The notes: generated by a model not told the origin, from the sequence alone. A stretch of DNA of 64,000 bases from Evansella alkalicola (GCF_019042735.1 NZ_JAHQCR010000088.1:248001-312000), one strand, 5' to 3'. Shown: positions 25,675-35,276, numbered from the stretch's first letter. A program made the numbers and translations.

Positions 25675-26603
25675 GCTTTCATCACACCTACATTTCGTTT
25701 CATTTGCTGGAGCCTCCGTACTGTTCCTTTTCTTGTGTGTGGGTGAAGCTCGATTACTCTTTGAAAAATACCTTGATCTAGCAAGCTTGCAATTGTCGGT
25801 CTGAGTTTTACATCGTCCAAATCGGCCCCATGTACAGAAGCAAATATAGTTACTCCTGCATGTACTGCCTCCATCACAGCTTCCCCGTCCTCACGCCTAC
25901 CAATTTCATCAACTACGAGAACTTCCGGACTCATGGAACGAATCATCATCATTAATCCTTCTGCTTTTGGACAAGAATCTAAAATATCCACCTTCACACC
26001 GAAATCATGTTGTGGAACCCCTTTTACAGATCCAGCAATTTCAGATCTTTCATCAATGATCCCTACATTTTTAGAAGGAATTCTATACTCTTTAACGCCA
26101 AGACTCATCTCTCTCGCTAGGTCCCTAAGTAACGTGGTCTTCCCAGTCTTTGGTGGACCAATAATTAACGTGTGGCACCAATTACCACTATGATATAAAT
26201 GGGTTAAATAAGGTTTCGCAACCCCTTTTTTCTGTCTAGCTACCCGGATGTTAAAAGAACTGATATCTCGTATCCCCTTCACTTCTCCCTTTTCCATTAC
26301 TACTCTCCCTGCAATACCTACACGGTGACCTCCAGATATTGTAATGTAGCCTCGTTTTAATTCTTCCTCCAATCGGTATACAGAGTGTTTACTTAACAAA
26401 CTCAACATTAAAACGGAATCTTTTTCAGAAAAAATAAATGGGCTTGTTTCATTCGGTAGTATGAATGTTTTTTTGTAAGTTCGGACCTCAATTGCCCTAT
26501 TGACTCTAAGACGAATCTCTTCCACATCATCTAACACTTCTTTAGGAAGCCTTAATGTTAAGGACCTTATGTTTTCTGGTAATACATGAAGGATCTCTTT
26601 CAT
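25671..26603 (-). CDS. spoIIIAA: Stage III sporulation protein AA, secretion-type ATPase
   Basis: 310 aa. AAA+/RecA-like ATPase of the type II/IV secretion superfamily: Walker A GPPKTGKTTLLRD (residues ~149-161), Walker B EVLVVDEIGRREDGEA and the conserved GGHRVGIAGR N-domain motif. It powers the SpoIIIA-SpoIIQ channel from the mother cell. First gene of the eight-gene operon, all intact here. Confidence 0.97.
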   Translation of the reverse strand: MKEILHVLPENIRSLTLRLPKEVLDDVEEIRLRVNRAIEVRTYKKTFILPNETSPFIFSEKDSVLMLSLLSKHSVYRLEEELKRGYITISGGHRVGIAGRVVMEKGEVKGIRDISSFNIRVARQKKGVAKPYLTHLYHSGNWCHTLIIGPPKTGKTTLLRDLAREMSLGVKEYRIPSKNVGIIDERSEIAGSVKGVPQHDFGVKVDILDSCPKAEGLMMMIRSMSPEVLVVDEIGRREDGEAVMEAVHAGVTIFASVHGADLDDVKLRPTIASLLDQGIFQRVIELHPHTRKGTVRRLQQMKRNVGVMKA

Positions 26604-26646
26604 CTACCTTTTCCCCCTCACCTAAAGGACAGGTTCTGCTATTCTG

Positions 26647-26675
26647 AATATATGAGAGCGTGTCCTTTTTATGAC
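26647..26675 (-). promoter_or_regulatory. Candidate sigma-E promoter of spoIIIA
   Basis: Minus-strand GTCATAAA (26675-26668), 13 bp, CATATATT (26654-26647) resembles the sigma-E pattern (-35 KMATATT, -10 CATACA-T). spoIIIA is sigma-E dependent in B. subtilis. The match is partial. Confidence 0.4.
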
Positions 26676-26769
26676 TAGTCCAATATGAAAATTAGTAATC
26701 TAGTATAAAGAATTGAGGAATATATGATAAACCAGAAAAAAGAGCCTTTTGCAGCTTGTTCTTATCAAC

Positions 26770-26821
26770 AAAAAAACCTACCTATCATAAAGTCTAAATA
26801 TTCAGACTTTTTAATAGGTAG
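26770..26821 (-). terminator. Terminator after the 136-aa gene
   Basis: CTACCTAT/ATAGGTAG outer stem with an inner AAAGTCT/AGACTTT stem, followed on the minus strand by GTTTTTTTG. Confidence 0.8.
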
Positions 26822-26854
26822 ATTCCCGTGTTTTTTCACTTTATAAAAATAATA

Positions 26855-27265
26855 CTAAATGACTTGTGGGATTAAGTTCTTCACCACATTTGACAAAAGC
26901 TCCTTATCCTCCATCCACTCTTCAAAGGTTACACGGTCAGCACAGAAAGAACTTACTTCATTGCCTTGATAGAATACATTAATACAATAGACATCTGAGG
27001 AATGACTGTAATATTGGACTTCAACACCAGGCAATAACGTGTCCTTATCACTTTTCTTTTGTGAATAGCCCTCCACCTTTTTTACATGTTGCTCGATTAG
27101 TGAAATAAGCTCTTCCTCTTCCCATTCTTCAAAATGATGAATGTCTGTACAAAACGATCCTAAATCTCTTCCATTTTTCTCTACTTCCACACATACAACG
27201 TCATCAGAAAACGAAGAATAGCGAGCCGCTACACCATTAGAAAAGACCATTGGAATCTTTACCAT
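26855..27265 (-). CDS. Hypothetical protein with internal duplication
   Basis: 136 aa, soluble, acidic. Two similar halves: residues ~20-62 (DDVVCVEVEKNGRDLGSFC, HHFEEWEEEELISLIEQ) and ~88-132 (SDVYCINVFYQGNEVSSFC, VTFEEWMEDKELLSNVV). Each has a Cys pair (C25 and C39; C94 and C108), so metal or disulfide chemistry is possible. Own terminator, and a gap upstream, make it monocistronic. I do not recognise the family. Confidence 0.65.
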   Translation of the reverse strand: MVKIPMVFSNGVAARYSSFSDDVVCVEVEKNGRDLGSFCTDIHHFEEWEEEELISLIEQHVKKVEGYSQKKSDKDTLLPGVEVQYYSHSSDVYCINVFYQGNEVSSFCADRVTFEEWMEDKELLSNVVKNLIPQVI

Positions 27266-27504
27266 TACGTCACCCCTTCTTCATTTATTACTAATACAAT
27301 ACAGGAAATCTTTGAAATATCATAGGGGTGTCTACATAAAAAATCCTTTTTCGCATAAAAATAGATCTAAAGTAACGGAAAATTCAAAATATTTAGATAT
27401 AAATTTATAGGCATAAATGTTAATGTTTAGTTACTGTGAAAAAAGGATTGTGGAACTATATACGGATTCAGGAACAATCTAAGTTGGATCATTTTTCGCA
27501 TTAG

Positions 27505-27538
27505 TAAAAAACACACGATGCGATATGCACCGTGTGTT
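27505..27538 (-). terminator. Terminator after efp
   Basis: ACACACGGTGC/GCATCGTGTGT hairpin with a 5-nt loop, followed by TTTTTTAC on the minus strand. Confidence 0.85.
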
Positions 27539-27542
27539 CTCT

Positions 27543-28100
27543 CTATGCACGTGAAACGTATGAGCCTGACCTTGTATCAATTAAAAGCGTATCGCCTTCG
27601 TTTACAAAGAAAGGCACCTGTACAGTTAATCCCGTTTCTACAGTTGCTGGCTTCGTTCCACCTGAAGCTGTATCTCCCTTGATACCTGGCTCTGTTGCTG
27701 TAACCTTCAATTTTACATTCAAAGGTAGTTCGACACCAAGCGTTTCTCCTTGATACGTCAATACATGCACTTCCATGTTTTCTAAAAGATAATTAAGCTG
27801 ATCTTGAATTTGTGATGCTGGAAGTTCCAACTGCTCGTAGGATTCCGTATCCATGAATGTATGCACATCACCACTTGCATACAAATATTGCATTTTTCTA
27901 TTTTCAAGATGTGCTTTTGCTACTTTTTCTCCTGCACGGAAAGTTTTTTCCTGTACATTACCATTTCTCATATTACGAAGTTTACTACGAACAAACGCAG
28001 CTCCTTTACCAGGCTTTACATGTTGAAACTCCATTACCTGGTAGATGTTCCCATCCACTTCTACTGTTAATCCTGTTTTAAAATCGTTAACTGAAATCAT
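27543..28100 (-). CDS. efp: Elongation factor P
   Basis: 185 aa, three OB/KOW-like domains. K32 in KPGKGAAFVR is the tip residue that is modified in Bacillus (5-aminopentanol). C-terminal signature GDTLLIDTRSGSYVSRA. It relieves ribosome stalling at polyproline. Follows papA with 38 bp, the usual pair. Confidence 0.97.
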   Translation of the reverse strand: MISVNDFKTGLTVEVDGNIYQVMEFQHVKPGKGAAFVRSKLRNMRNGNVQEKTFRAGEKVAKAHLENRKMQYLYASGDVHTFMDTESYEQLELPASQIQDQLNYLLENMEVHVLTYQGETLGVELPLNVKLKVTATEPGIKGDTASGGTKPATVETGLTVQVPFFVNEGDTLLIDTRSGSYVSRA

Positions 28101-28138
28101 ATATTATCCTCCTGTTATCAAATCTTCAATCTTAAGGG

Positions 28139-29206
28139 TTAGTTTCCTAAGATAATTAGTTCTTTTGTGGATGAAGAAAGAATCTCATTTCCGTCTTCTG
28201 TTATAACAATATCATCCTCTATTCTTGTGCCACCTAAACCTGCTATATAAATCCCAGGTTCAACTGTAACGACCATACCAGGCTCTAATAATGTATCAGA
28301 CTTATGTGAAAGACCAGGTCCCTCATGCACCTCTAATCCCATTCCATGCCCTGTTGAGTGGCCAAAATATTGTCCATAACCCTTTGCCTTAATATGGTCC
28401 CTCGTTAGTGCATCAGCCTCTATACCAGTCATTCCTGGCTTTATCCCTTCAACACCCTTTAACTGAGCTTCAAGCACTGTCTGATAAATATCCCTCAATT
28501 CATCAGAAACATTTCCTACTGCAACAGTACGTGTAATATCTGAGCAATATCCTTTATAATAAGCACCGAAATCTAGCGTTACAAGTTCTCCATTTTCGAT
28601 AACCTTATCGCTTGCTACCCCATGTGGAAGTGCCGAACGATATCCTGACGCTACAATAATATCAAACGATGAAGAAACAGCCCCTTGTTTTCTCATAAAA
28701 AATTCAAGCTCGTTAGATACATCAATTTCCTTTACTCCAGGACGTATATAATCTTGAATGTGCGTAAAGGCTGCATCTGCAATTTCAACTGCTTCTTTAA
28801 TAATTTTCAACTCTCCGCTATCTTTTATAAGACGCATTTTTTCTATCATACCACTTACTGGTACGAGAGTTGCATCAATCGCTTTTCCGTATGTATCGTA
28901 CGTGCTGTAAGTCACATAATCCTTTTCAAAACCAAGATTCTTTATCCCCAATGCTTTAACTTGGTTTGCAATTTCCTCTTGAATTGGACCAGTGTGCTGA
29001 ACAATATCAAAGCCTTCCGCCTGTTCTTTCGCTTGTTCAACATAACGAAAATCAGTGATGAATTTAGCACCATTTTCAGAAACAAGAGCTACACCGGCAG
29101 TACCAGTAAATCCAGTTACATAACGTCGATTATAATTACTTGTAATAAGTAAGCCATCAATCTCGTTTTTACCTAATTGCTCTCTTAGTTTTTCTAGTCT
29201 CTTCAT
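28139..29206 (-). CDS. papA: Xaa-Pro aminopeptidase family protein (YqhT/PapA)
   Basis: 355 aa. Creatinase N-domain (residues 1-125) and pita-bread M24 domain with metal ligands D (LDFGAYYKGYCSDITRT), H (GHSTGHGMGLEVHEGP) and E (VTVEPGIYI; RIEDDIVIT). It removes N-terminal residues before proline. Ahead of efp, as in B. subtilis. aroQ, which sits next to it in B. subtilis, is absent here. Confidence 0.94.
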   Translation of the reverse strand: MKRLEKLREQLGKNEIDGLLITSNYNRRYVTGFTGTAGVALVSENGAKFITDFRYVEQAKEQAEGFDIVQHTGPIQEEIANQVKALGIKNLGFEKDYVTYSTYDTYGKAIDATLVPVSGMIEKMRLIKDSGELKIIKEAVEIADAAFTHIQDYIRPGVKEIDVSNELEFFMRKQGAVSSSFDIIVASGYRSALPHGVASDKVIENGELVTLDFGAYYKGYCSDITRTVAVGNVSDELRDIYQTVLEAQLKGVEGIKPGMTGIEADALTRDHIKAKGYGQYFGHSTGHGMGLEVHEGPGLSHKSDTLLEPGMVVTVEPGIYIAGLGGTRIEDDIVITEDGNEILSSSTKELIILGN

Positions 29207-29280
29207 CCGCTCTCCTCCTATTTACTATATTTGAGGGGATGTTACATTGCTTTATGAGCTAAAGTTACCCCCAACTGTCT

Positions 29281-29310
29281 AAAAAAAGAGAATGTTCCAA
29301 AGAACATTCT
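29281..29310 (-). terminator. Terminator after yqhR
   Basis: AGAATGTTC/GAACATTCT perfect 9-bp stem followed by CTTTTTTT on the minus strand. Confidence 0.88.
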
Positions 29311-29321
29311 ATCACAGGCTT

Positions 29322-29822
29322 TTAGCTTTGAATAGCTTCACCCTCTTGCACCTGCCGTTCATTGTATTCATAGGATATGGAATAACCAATAAAAAGACCA
29401 TAAACAACATATAAACATATATTCGTTATAATTGTATTTAGGTCCAACTGCGTCAATGGTTTTAACCCAGGGAACATTGGATTAAACAAACCAAATATAA
29501 GGATCCAAAGTACAAGACCATAAATAATTCCAGGCCATGGCTTATTAACTTTTGCAAAAATCATTCTATAAATAAATGCCACAGCAATGGATACTACTGC
29601 GATAAAACCAATACCTACTAATTGGCCCATCCAGCCATTTTTCCAATCTCCTAAGGCCCATGGCATGAGAGCGAGTGCAGGACCTACACGAGTAAAATTT
29701 AAGTAAAATGCAATGTAACCTAACACACTCCAGATTAAACCTCCGAAAAAGCCAATCAAGGCAACAGTAGAATTAAAGGACATTGTTTCCTCTTGTTTTT
29801 GCTGTTCTAATTCTTGTTTCAT
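29322..29822 (-). CDS. YqhR family membrane protein
   Basis: 166 aa from ATG 29822 (SD GAGGTG 6 nt upstream; longer start at 29852 lacks an SD). Four transmembrane helices after a Gln/Glu-rich cytoplasmic start (MKQELEQQKQEE). Conserved GFFGGLIWSVLGYIAFYLNFT region. Function unknown; conserved beside papA-efp in Bacillaceae. Confidence 0.85.
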   Translation of the reverse strand: MKQELEQQKQEETMSFNSTVALIGFFGGLIWSVLGYIAFYLNFTRVGPALALMPWALGDWKNGWMGQLVGIGFIAVVSIAVAFIYRMIFAKVNKPWPGIIYGLVLWILIFGLFNPMFPGLKPLTQLDLNTIITNICLYVVYGLFIGYSISYEYNERQVQEGEAIQS

Positions 29823-29869
29823 TCTCATCACCTCAGAAAATAGTATGTCCACTTTCCACTGATACTATG

Positions 29870-30157
29870 AGAAAAGCATTAGCGCCTAAGATTACGAGCG
29901 TTGGGCAGTGGAGGAATGACAACTAGAAGTCGAGCTTTGTTGACTTCTGTTGTCATTTCGAAGTGCCCCGAAGCGAGTAGGCGCTAGTGCTAGACAAAGA
30001 AAAGCATTAGCGCCTAAGATTACGAGCGTAGGGCAGTGGAGGAATGACAACTAGAAGTCGAGCCTTGTTGACTTCTGTTGTCATTTCGAAGTGCTCCGAA
30101 GCGAGTAGGCGCTAGTGCTAGACAAAGAAAAGCATTAGCGCCTAAGATAACGAGCGT
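29870..30157. repeat. 128-bp structured tandem repeat, 2.2 copies
   Basis: Copies start at 29870, 29998 and 30126 (last partial). Each contains outer arms TAGCGCCTA/TAGGCGCTA and an inner pair ATGACAAC-AGAAGTC/GACTTCT-TTGTCAT, so one unit folds into a long two-part hairpin. The first two copies differ at only a few bases. Fragments of the left end also occur at ~17094, 33411, 36841 and 59193. The rest of this gap (30158-30540) shows no gene. Confidence 0.9.
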
Positions 30158-30555
30158 ACTTTCATAAATTTTACATCCACTGTGTTAGATTCGAATAAAG
30201 TAGGGAATAATATATTTGTAGAAGAATTTTTAATTATGACTCTGTAATAGAAGGTAATATATGACTTTATGTAGAATAAAATAAATAAACACTGTAGATT
30301 TAATTACTGATGCATATACTGTGTATAGGAAGTATTAAATATTGCGACAGATGTAAAATTACATCTTTTCAAAAATCAGATAAATTTTATGAGGTTGTAT
30401 AATTAAACTTTCTTATCAAAGTTACTTAATCTTGTAAGTGATATAGAAGACAGAAGTTCTTAAGAGGATTATAATTGTAATAGACTCTCCCCTTATTACT
30501 ATCGTCACTGTGAAAAATCAGTTTACAAATTCTTATTGTTAGGAGGTGTGCACCA

Positions 30556-30924
30556 ATGTTCCGTCATTCATACCATCCAATCGTTCTAACCATTATAGGA
30601 CTTGCGGTACTAGGGTTATTAGTCAACTTGGTAACACGTCCCGGAGCTTTAATTACCCAGTTGCTAGTCACAATTGGTATAGTCGTTGTAATGATTTTCG
30701 CATTTAAGCGTTTTATCATCCCATGGTTAATGAAAAGACAAGGCGCCTCCCCAGGTATGCATGCACAACGAGCCCAGGTAAGAAAAGCTCCCGTTTCTTT
30801 TTCCAATAAAAAGAAAGAGAAAAGGAAAAAAACTACTAGACCTCTTGTTAAACGACAATCTAATGTAAAGTTAACAGTTATTGAAGGGAAAAAGAATAAA
30901 AAGAAGAACCGGGCTTTGTTCTAG
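30556..30924 (+). CDS. SA1362/YqhP family membrane protein
   Basis: 122 aa. Two transmembrane helices (residues ~8-27 and ~33-52) and a long basic C-terminal tail rich in Lys/Arg (KKKEKRKKTTRP). SD AGGAGGTG upstream of ATG 30556. Conserved beside yqhO in Bacillus. The tail would bind nucleic acid or acidic phospholipid; function unknown. Confidence 0.85.
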   Translation: MFRHSYHPIVLTIIGLAVLGLLVNLVTRPGALITQLLVTIGIVVVMIFAFKRFIIPWLMKRQGASPGMHAQRAQVRKAPVSFSNKKKEKRKKTTRPLVKRQSNVKLTVIEGKKNKKKNRALF

Positions 30925-30990
30925 GGCTTGGTTCTTTTGTTTACATCATTCGTTTTTAGGTAATTAGATATGGGAAAGGGGTGTCAGGCA

Positions 30991-31794
30991 ATGGACAGGA
31001 ATCAAGATATATTTATAACTTACATTCCGACAGAATGGGTTATTCTCTTGTTTCTTATTGGAGTTGGAACGATTTATTGGGCTATTAACAAGAAAATTGG
31101 TTTTCAAGTATTATATTTAACTTTGTTTTCCATGTCAGTAGCGCAAATCATTACACTTCACTTCCCATATTTATATACGAATGATGAGCTTCTACCATTC
31201 ACCCACCCACAAGTACAAATAATGATGACATTTTTTTCTTTTTTCATACCTTTATGTCGAACAAGGAAAGCCATCATCTTATGCCTATTACCACCATTAT
31301 TAACAAGTGTCCTATTCATTGCATTTGGTGCTGTGCCCCTCTTTTCCATTGTTGGTGCAATCCTCATTGGTGGTTTTATTATATATACTTTTTATCGCAC
31401 CCTTGATTGGATTGGTTCCATGCCTGAACCATACATCATCATTTTTGCTATCATACTCCCTGTTTTTTTGGCAGCTATCATTCACCCAACAGAAAAATTA
31501 TTAATATATCCGGGGATCTTATTAGGTGCTGGTATTGGTTATACATTAGAATCATTTAAAGTTCGTATGAAAATACCAAAACCACCTCATATTCGCGGAC
31601 TTCTTGCTTCTATTATTGGTATATCTGGTATTATTGTTTTATATGGCATAGACAGACTCGTCTATCAATGGGTTCCTACTACTGAAATTACAATCGGACT
31701 TGTTTTAGGACTTTGGATAACACTTATTGTTCCAATATTAATTACAGCAGTTAAACTATATAAAACAGAAGGACATAGCAGAATATTCTTTTAA
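30991..31794 (+). CDS. Polytopic membrane protein, PAP2-like but lacking catalytic motifs
   Basis: 267 aa from ATG 30991, chosen for SD AAAGGGGTG; a longer start at 30970 covers the SD. About eight transmembrane helices. The layout and the C-terminal YPGILLGAGIGYTLE resemble bacterial PAP2-family phosphatases. I see none of the PAP2 residues (no KxxxxxxRP, PSGH or SRxxxxxH). It may be a degenerate PAP2 homologue or another family. It shares a convergent end with yqhO. Confidence 0.7.
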   Translation: MDRNQDIFITYIPTEWVILLFLIGVGTIYWAINKKIGFQVLYLTLFSMSVAQIITLHFPYLYTNDELLPFTHPQVQIMMTFFSFFIPLCRTRKAIILCLLPPLLTSVLFIAFGAVPLFSIVGAILIGGFIIYTFYRTLDWIGSMPEPYIIIFAIILPVFLAAIIHPTEKLLIYPGILLGAGIGYTLESFKVRMKIPKPPHIRGLLASIIGISGIIVLYGIDRLVYQWVPTTEITIGLVLGLWITLIVPILITAVKLYKTEGHSRIFF

Positions 31795-31809
31795 ATTCCG
31801 CCATGTCCT

Positions 31810-32703
31810 TTAGTACGTCCATTTTTTTAAAAACTTTAAAGTGCTCTTTTCACCTAAATCAATGAGCTGATCTTTTTCTTCATCAGTGATATTAAAGTTT
31901 GTTGTGGATATATGATCTGCTGGTATAAACACAATATTCTTTGCATCATGCTTTTCAATATATCTTTGGTCATGAGCAGTTCTCATCGTGTCAACCATAG
32001 AGTACAGCATATTCAATGCATTCTTAATCTCACGCGGCTCCATATACACCTCTGAAGGAGATAAACGGAATCCTAATACAGGCCGTTTAAAGCGTGGTTG
32101 GTTGCGACTAGCAAACAACCAAATAGGAAAATTACTTAGTACTCCTCCATCTACAATCATTGATTCAATTCCATTATTATTTTTTAACTTTACTGGCTCA
32201 AAGAAGAAAGGTAAACTACAGCTCATTCTAACTGCACGCGCTACTGAAAAATTTTCAGGTTCAATACCATAATTCGGTAAGTCATCTGGGATAACTAATA
32301 GGTTCCCATTTGTTAAATCTGAAGCAACCATTTTAAGTGTACCTGGTTCTATATCGCTAAAAGTATAAACCCCTTTTGCATGTAAAGTTTGTCTCAACCA
32401 TTCCTCAAACACATCACCTTGGTAAAATCCCATTTTAGCATACAGTCGTAACCAACGGTAAAATGGATATAATACACGAAAACGTTTTTTATCAAGTAAT
32501 GCAGGTAATTCTAGTTCTTCAAAAATTTGTGCGATTTCATGACTATTGTAGCCAACCTTAATGAGCGTTGCCATAATCGCCCCTGCACTTGTTCCAGCTA
32601 GTCTGTCAAAGTAAATCTCTTTCTTGTCTAATGCCTGTAATGCACCTACGAAAGCAAACGCCTTCATACCTCCTCCTGCAAAAACCCCGTCCACTTTAAG
32701 CAT
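31810..32703 (-). CDS. Patatin-like phospholipase family protein YqhO
   Basis: 297 aa. Patatin hydrolase motifs: oxyanion loop FAGGGMKAFAF, nucleophile GTSAGA (residues ~42-47) and catalytic Asp in VDGGV (residues ~188). No signal peptide, so cytosolic. Predicted lipid acyl hydrolase; substrate unknown. Followed by a convergent hairpin shared with the plus-strand gene (GGACAT/ATGTCC at 31770-31807). Confidence 0.9.
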   Translation of the reverse strand: MLKVDGVFAGGGMKAFAFVGALQALDKKEIYFDRLAGTSAGAIMATLIKVGYNSHEIAQIFEELELPALLDKKRFRVLYPFYRWLRLYAKMGFYQGDVFEEWLRQTLHAKGVYTFSDIEPGTLKMVASDLTNGNLLVIPDDLPNYGIEPENFSVARAVRMSCSLPFFFEPVKLKNNNGIESMIVDGGVLSNFPIWLFASRNQPRFKRPVLGFRLSPSEVYMEPREIKNALNMLYSMVDTMRTAHDQRYIEKHDAKNIVFIPADHISTTNFNITDEEKDQLIDLGEKSTLKFLKKWTY

Positions 32704-32784
32704 TTTCTCACCTACCTCTTTTCATCATAGTTAGGTAAAAAAGAAAAAATGCTTGTACGTGTAAAAATAAAGATTGTCCGTTAC

Positions 32785-32820
32785 AGAAAAAACAATCCTA
32801 ACCATTATGATTAGGATTGT
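32785..32820 (-). terminator. Terminator after mntR
   Basis: ACAATCCTAA/TTAGGATTGT perfect 10-bp stem followed by TTTTTC on the minus strand; the mntR stop codon is inside the stem. Confidence 0.88.
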
Positions 32821-33248
32821 TGATCTCCGCCTTCTTCATTTTTCTTTTGAACTTCCCTTAATTCTGTCAGACGTTCTGGCGTTTCGTCAAAATATTGTAC
32901 AAGGTCTCCAATTCTGTCAATAGCATCCCAGCTTAAGTGATGCTCAATTCCTTCTACATCGTTGTATATAAATTCATCATTTACGCCTATCATCTTCATA
33001 AATGACTCTAATAACTCGTGTCGATACACTAGCCTTTTACCAATTTTCTTACCCTTAGGTGTTAATACTAGTCCACGGTATTTTTCATATACAAGATATT
33101 GACTTTTATCTAGCTTCTGTACCATCTTTGTAACTGATGATGGGTGTACTTCTAGTGCTTCAGCAATATCCGATACCCTTGCATACCCTTTATCTTCTAT
33201 TAACGAATAAATCCTTTCCAGGTAATCTTCCATGCTCGGTGTCGGCAT
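32811..33248 (-). CDS. mntR: Manganese transport regulator MntR
   Basis: 145 aa from ATG 33248 (SD GGAGGG); the frame extends to 33269 but MntR proteins begin xTPSMEDY. DtxR-type winged helix (VSDIAEALEVHPSSVTKMVQKL) and dimer/metal domain. Mn2+ ligands D8, E11, the His of YRHELLE, and DVEGIEHHL are intact. With Mn2+ it represses mntH and mntABCD and activates efflux. Divergent gene absent; monocistronic. Confidence 0.95.
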   Translation of the reverse strand: MPTPSMEDYLERIYSLIEDKGYARVSDIAEALEVHPSSVTKMVQKLDKSQYLVYEKYRGLVLTPKGKKIGKRLVYRHELLESFMKMIGVNDEFIYNDVEGIEHHLSWDAIDRIGDLVQYFDETPERLTELREVQKKNEEGGDQQS

Positions 33249-33432
33249 GTCGTTCCCTCCATACAACAACGGATTGCAATTATTTTTCTCTATGGAAAAA
33301 ATGTTGCTTGTCTATTTTAAATTATACTACAAAACATCATCTTAAACTAGCCCAAGCAGTATCTTTCAACGGGGAAATTTATAAATAATATATATTCATA
33401 ATGTATTAGAAAAAGCGCAAGCTCCTATGTCA

Positions 33433-33474
33433 CAAAAAAAAGGTATCCTAGCCAACTTTGGCCGAGGATACCCC
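33433..33474 (-). terminator. Terminator after nrdJ
   Basis: GGTATCCT/AGGATACC stem with inner GCCAA/TTGGC pairs followed by TTTTTTTT on the minus strand. Confidence 0.88.
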
Positions 33475-33491
33475 TTATTTATCTGATCAAA

Positions 33492-35276
33492 TTATAGACC
33501 ACATTTTAATTGCGCATTACAGTTTGTACATGTATTACAACCACCAATATCTTCTACTGTTCCTTTTCGACAGACTGGGCAAGTGTCTCCCACTTCGCTA
33601 CCGTATGTTACAGAAGTGCTTCGAACATCCGAGATTGTTTCAACAAGTACGACTTGTTGCTTTTTATCTTTATTGTCCTCTGCAGGATCACCAGCAAGCT
33701 CAACAGCGTACATATCATTTTCTTCAGCTTTCAAAGTTAGTACTTGGGAATCACGGCTACCATCAACATAAACCGTTCCACCCTTCGCTCCACCTTTGTA
33801 AAGACGCTCGTATACTTTTTTCACTTGATCAACAGTATATCCCCTTGGAGCGTTAACTGTTTTACTTAATGAACTGTCTACCCAACGTTGAATGACACAT
33901 TGTACATCAGCATGCGCTTCTGGTGAAAGCTCCATACTTGATACGAACCATTCAGGTAGGTTGTCTGGGTCTGTTTCAGGATGTCTTTCAAGATATTGCT
34001 GTAAAATTTCTGCCTTCACCTCGATGAATTTTCCTAAGCGCCCGCTTCGGAAATACGAGAAAGAGAAGTATGGTTCAAGTCCAGTACTAACTCCGACCAT
34101 TGTTCCAGTGGAGCCCGTGGGAGCAACAGTCAGTAAGTGAGAGTTCCGGATTCCGTGTTCCAAAATTCCTTGTCTAATATCCTCAGGCATTTTTTTCATA
34201 TAACCTGTATTAATATATTTCATTCTTAAATGCTTCGTCTCTTGATCATTGCTACCAACCAAGAATGGGAAGCTGCCTTTTTCCTTAGCAAGCTCGATGC
34301 TTGTACGATATGCAGTTGTTGCAATTGTTTCGAAGATTTTATCAACAAGTTCGTTTCCATCTTCAGAACCGTAAACAGTTTCCGTGTAAATAAGTAAATC
34401 ATGTAATCCCATTACACCAAGTCCTACACGACGTTCACCTTTTGCCTGCTTCGTATTTTCGTCAAGGAAATACGGAGTTGCATCAATAACGTTATCCTGC
34501 ATGCGTACCCCAGTTGCAACAGTCTGTTTAAGCTTTTCATAATCGACTGTTTTCTCTTCTTTATTAGCCATTTCTGCTAAGTTTACAGCAGCTAGGTTAC
34601 ATACAGAAAACGGCGCAAGTGGTTGTTCTCCACATGGGTTTGTTGCTACAACTTGTTGACCGTAAGCTTTTGCATTTGTCATTTCGTTTGCATTATCAAT
34701 AAAGAAAATTCCTGGTTCCGCAGAATAGGTAGCACAAATATTAATAAGATTCCAAAGCTCTTGTGCTTTAATTTTTCGATAGGTTCGTACGCCGAAACCT
34801 AACGCTTCCCACTCACGAACATCTCCATATTCATGCCATTCACGGTTGTAAGCCTTCATTTCTTCCTCATTGTAGTTTTCCACATCTGGGAAACGAAGTG
34901 CGTACTCCGTGTCTTTTTCTACTGCTTCCATGAATTCCTTAGTAATACAAACAGAGATGTTTGCACCCGTTAAAAATTCAGAATTGTTTACAGTATATGT
35001 TCCACCAGTTCGAAGCTTTTCTTCTGCTTCTTGGATCACTTTAGGGTCAAACCCACCAGTACCTGGGATATGCTTATAATTAATAATTCCTTGATACAAG
35101 GACTCTTCTAACTCAGATAATGGTGTGAATTTAAGCTTTTCCTTAATTAGACGCTTAATTTGATCGTCTTCTGTATTTTCTAGTAAGTATCGTAATATTC
35201 TCGGATTTTGCATCTTCGAAATAATGAATTCTAGTATGTCAGGATGCCAATCCGAGAGCATTATCATCTGTGCCAA
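33492..35276 (-). CDS. nrdJ: B12-dependent ribonucleotide reductase NrdJ, exon 2
   Basis: 593 codons of the C-terminal part; the true exon begins at 35273 (GCA-CAG-ATG, residues AQM). Contains the active-site NPCGEQPLAPFSVCNLAAVNLAE loop, VAPTGSTGTMVGVS, and a C-terminal Cys-rich zinc-ribbon/shuttle segment (CPVCRKG...CNTCTNC). It reduces ribonucleotides with adenosylcobalamin, with no oxygen dependence. An apparent TTG start at 35276 is really the last intron bases. Joined to exon 1 it gives ~859 aa, the family length. Confidence 0.93.
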   Translation of the reverse strand: MAQMIMLSDWHPDILEFIISKMQNPRILRYLLENTEDDQIKRLIKEKLKFTPLSELEESLYQGIINYKHIPGTGGFDPKVIQEAEEKLRTGGTYTVNNSEFLTGANISVCITKEFMEAVEKDTEYALRFPDVENYNEEEMKAYNREWHEYGDVREWEALGFGVRTYRKIKAQELWNLINICATYSAEPGIFFIDNANEMTNAKAYGQQVVATNPCGEQPLAPFSVCNLAAVNLAEMANKEEKTVDYEKLKQTVATGVRMQDNVIDATPYFLDENTKQAKGERRVGLGVMGLHDLLIYTETVYGSEDGNELVDKIFETIATTAYRTSIELAKEKGSFPFLVGSNDQETKHLRMKYINTGYMKKMPEDIRQGILEHGIRNSHLLTVAPTGSTGTMVGVSTGLEPYFSFSYFRSGRLGKFIEVKAEILQQYLERHPETDPDNLPEWFVSSMELSPEAHADVQCVIQRWVDSSLSKTVNAPRGYTVDQVKKVYERLYKGGAKGGTVYVDGSRDSQVLTLKAEENDMYAVELAGDPAEDNKDKKQQVVLVETISDVRSTSVTYGSEVGDTCPVCRKGTVEDIGGCNTCTNCNAQLKCGL

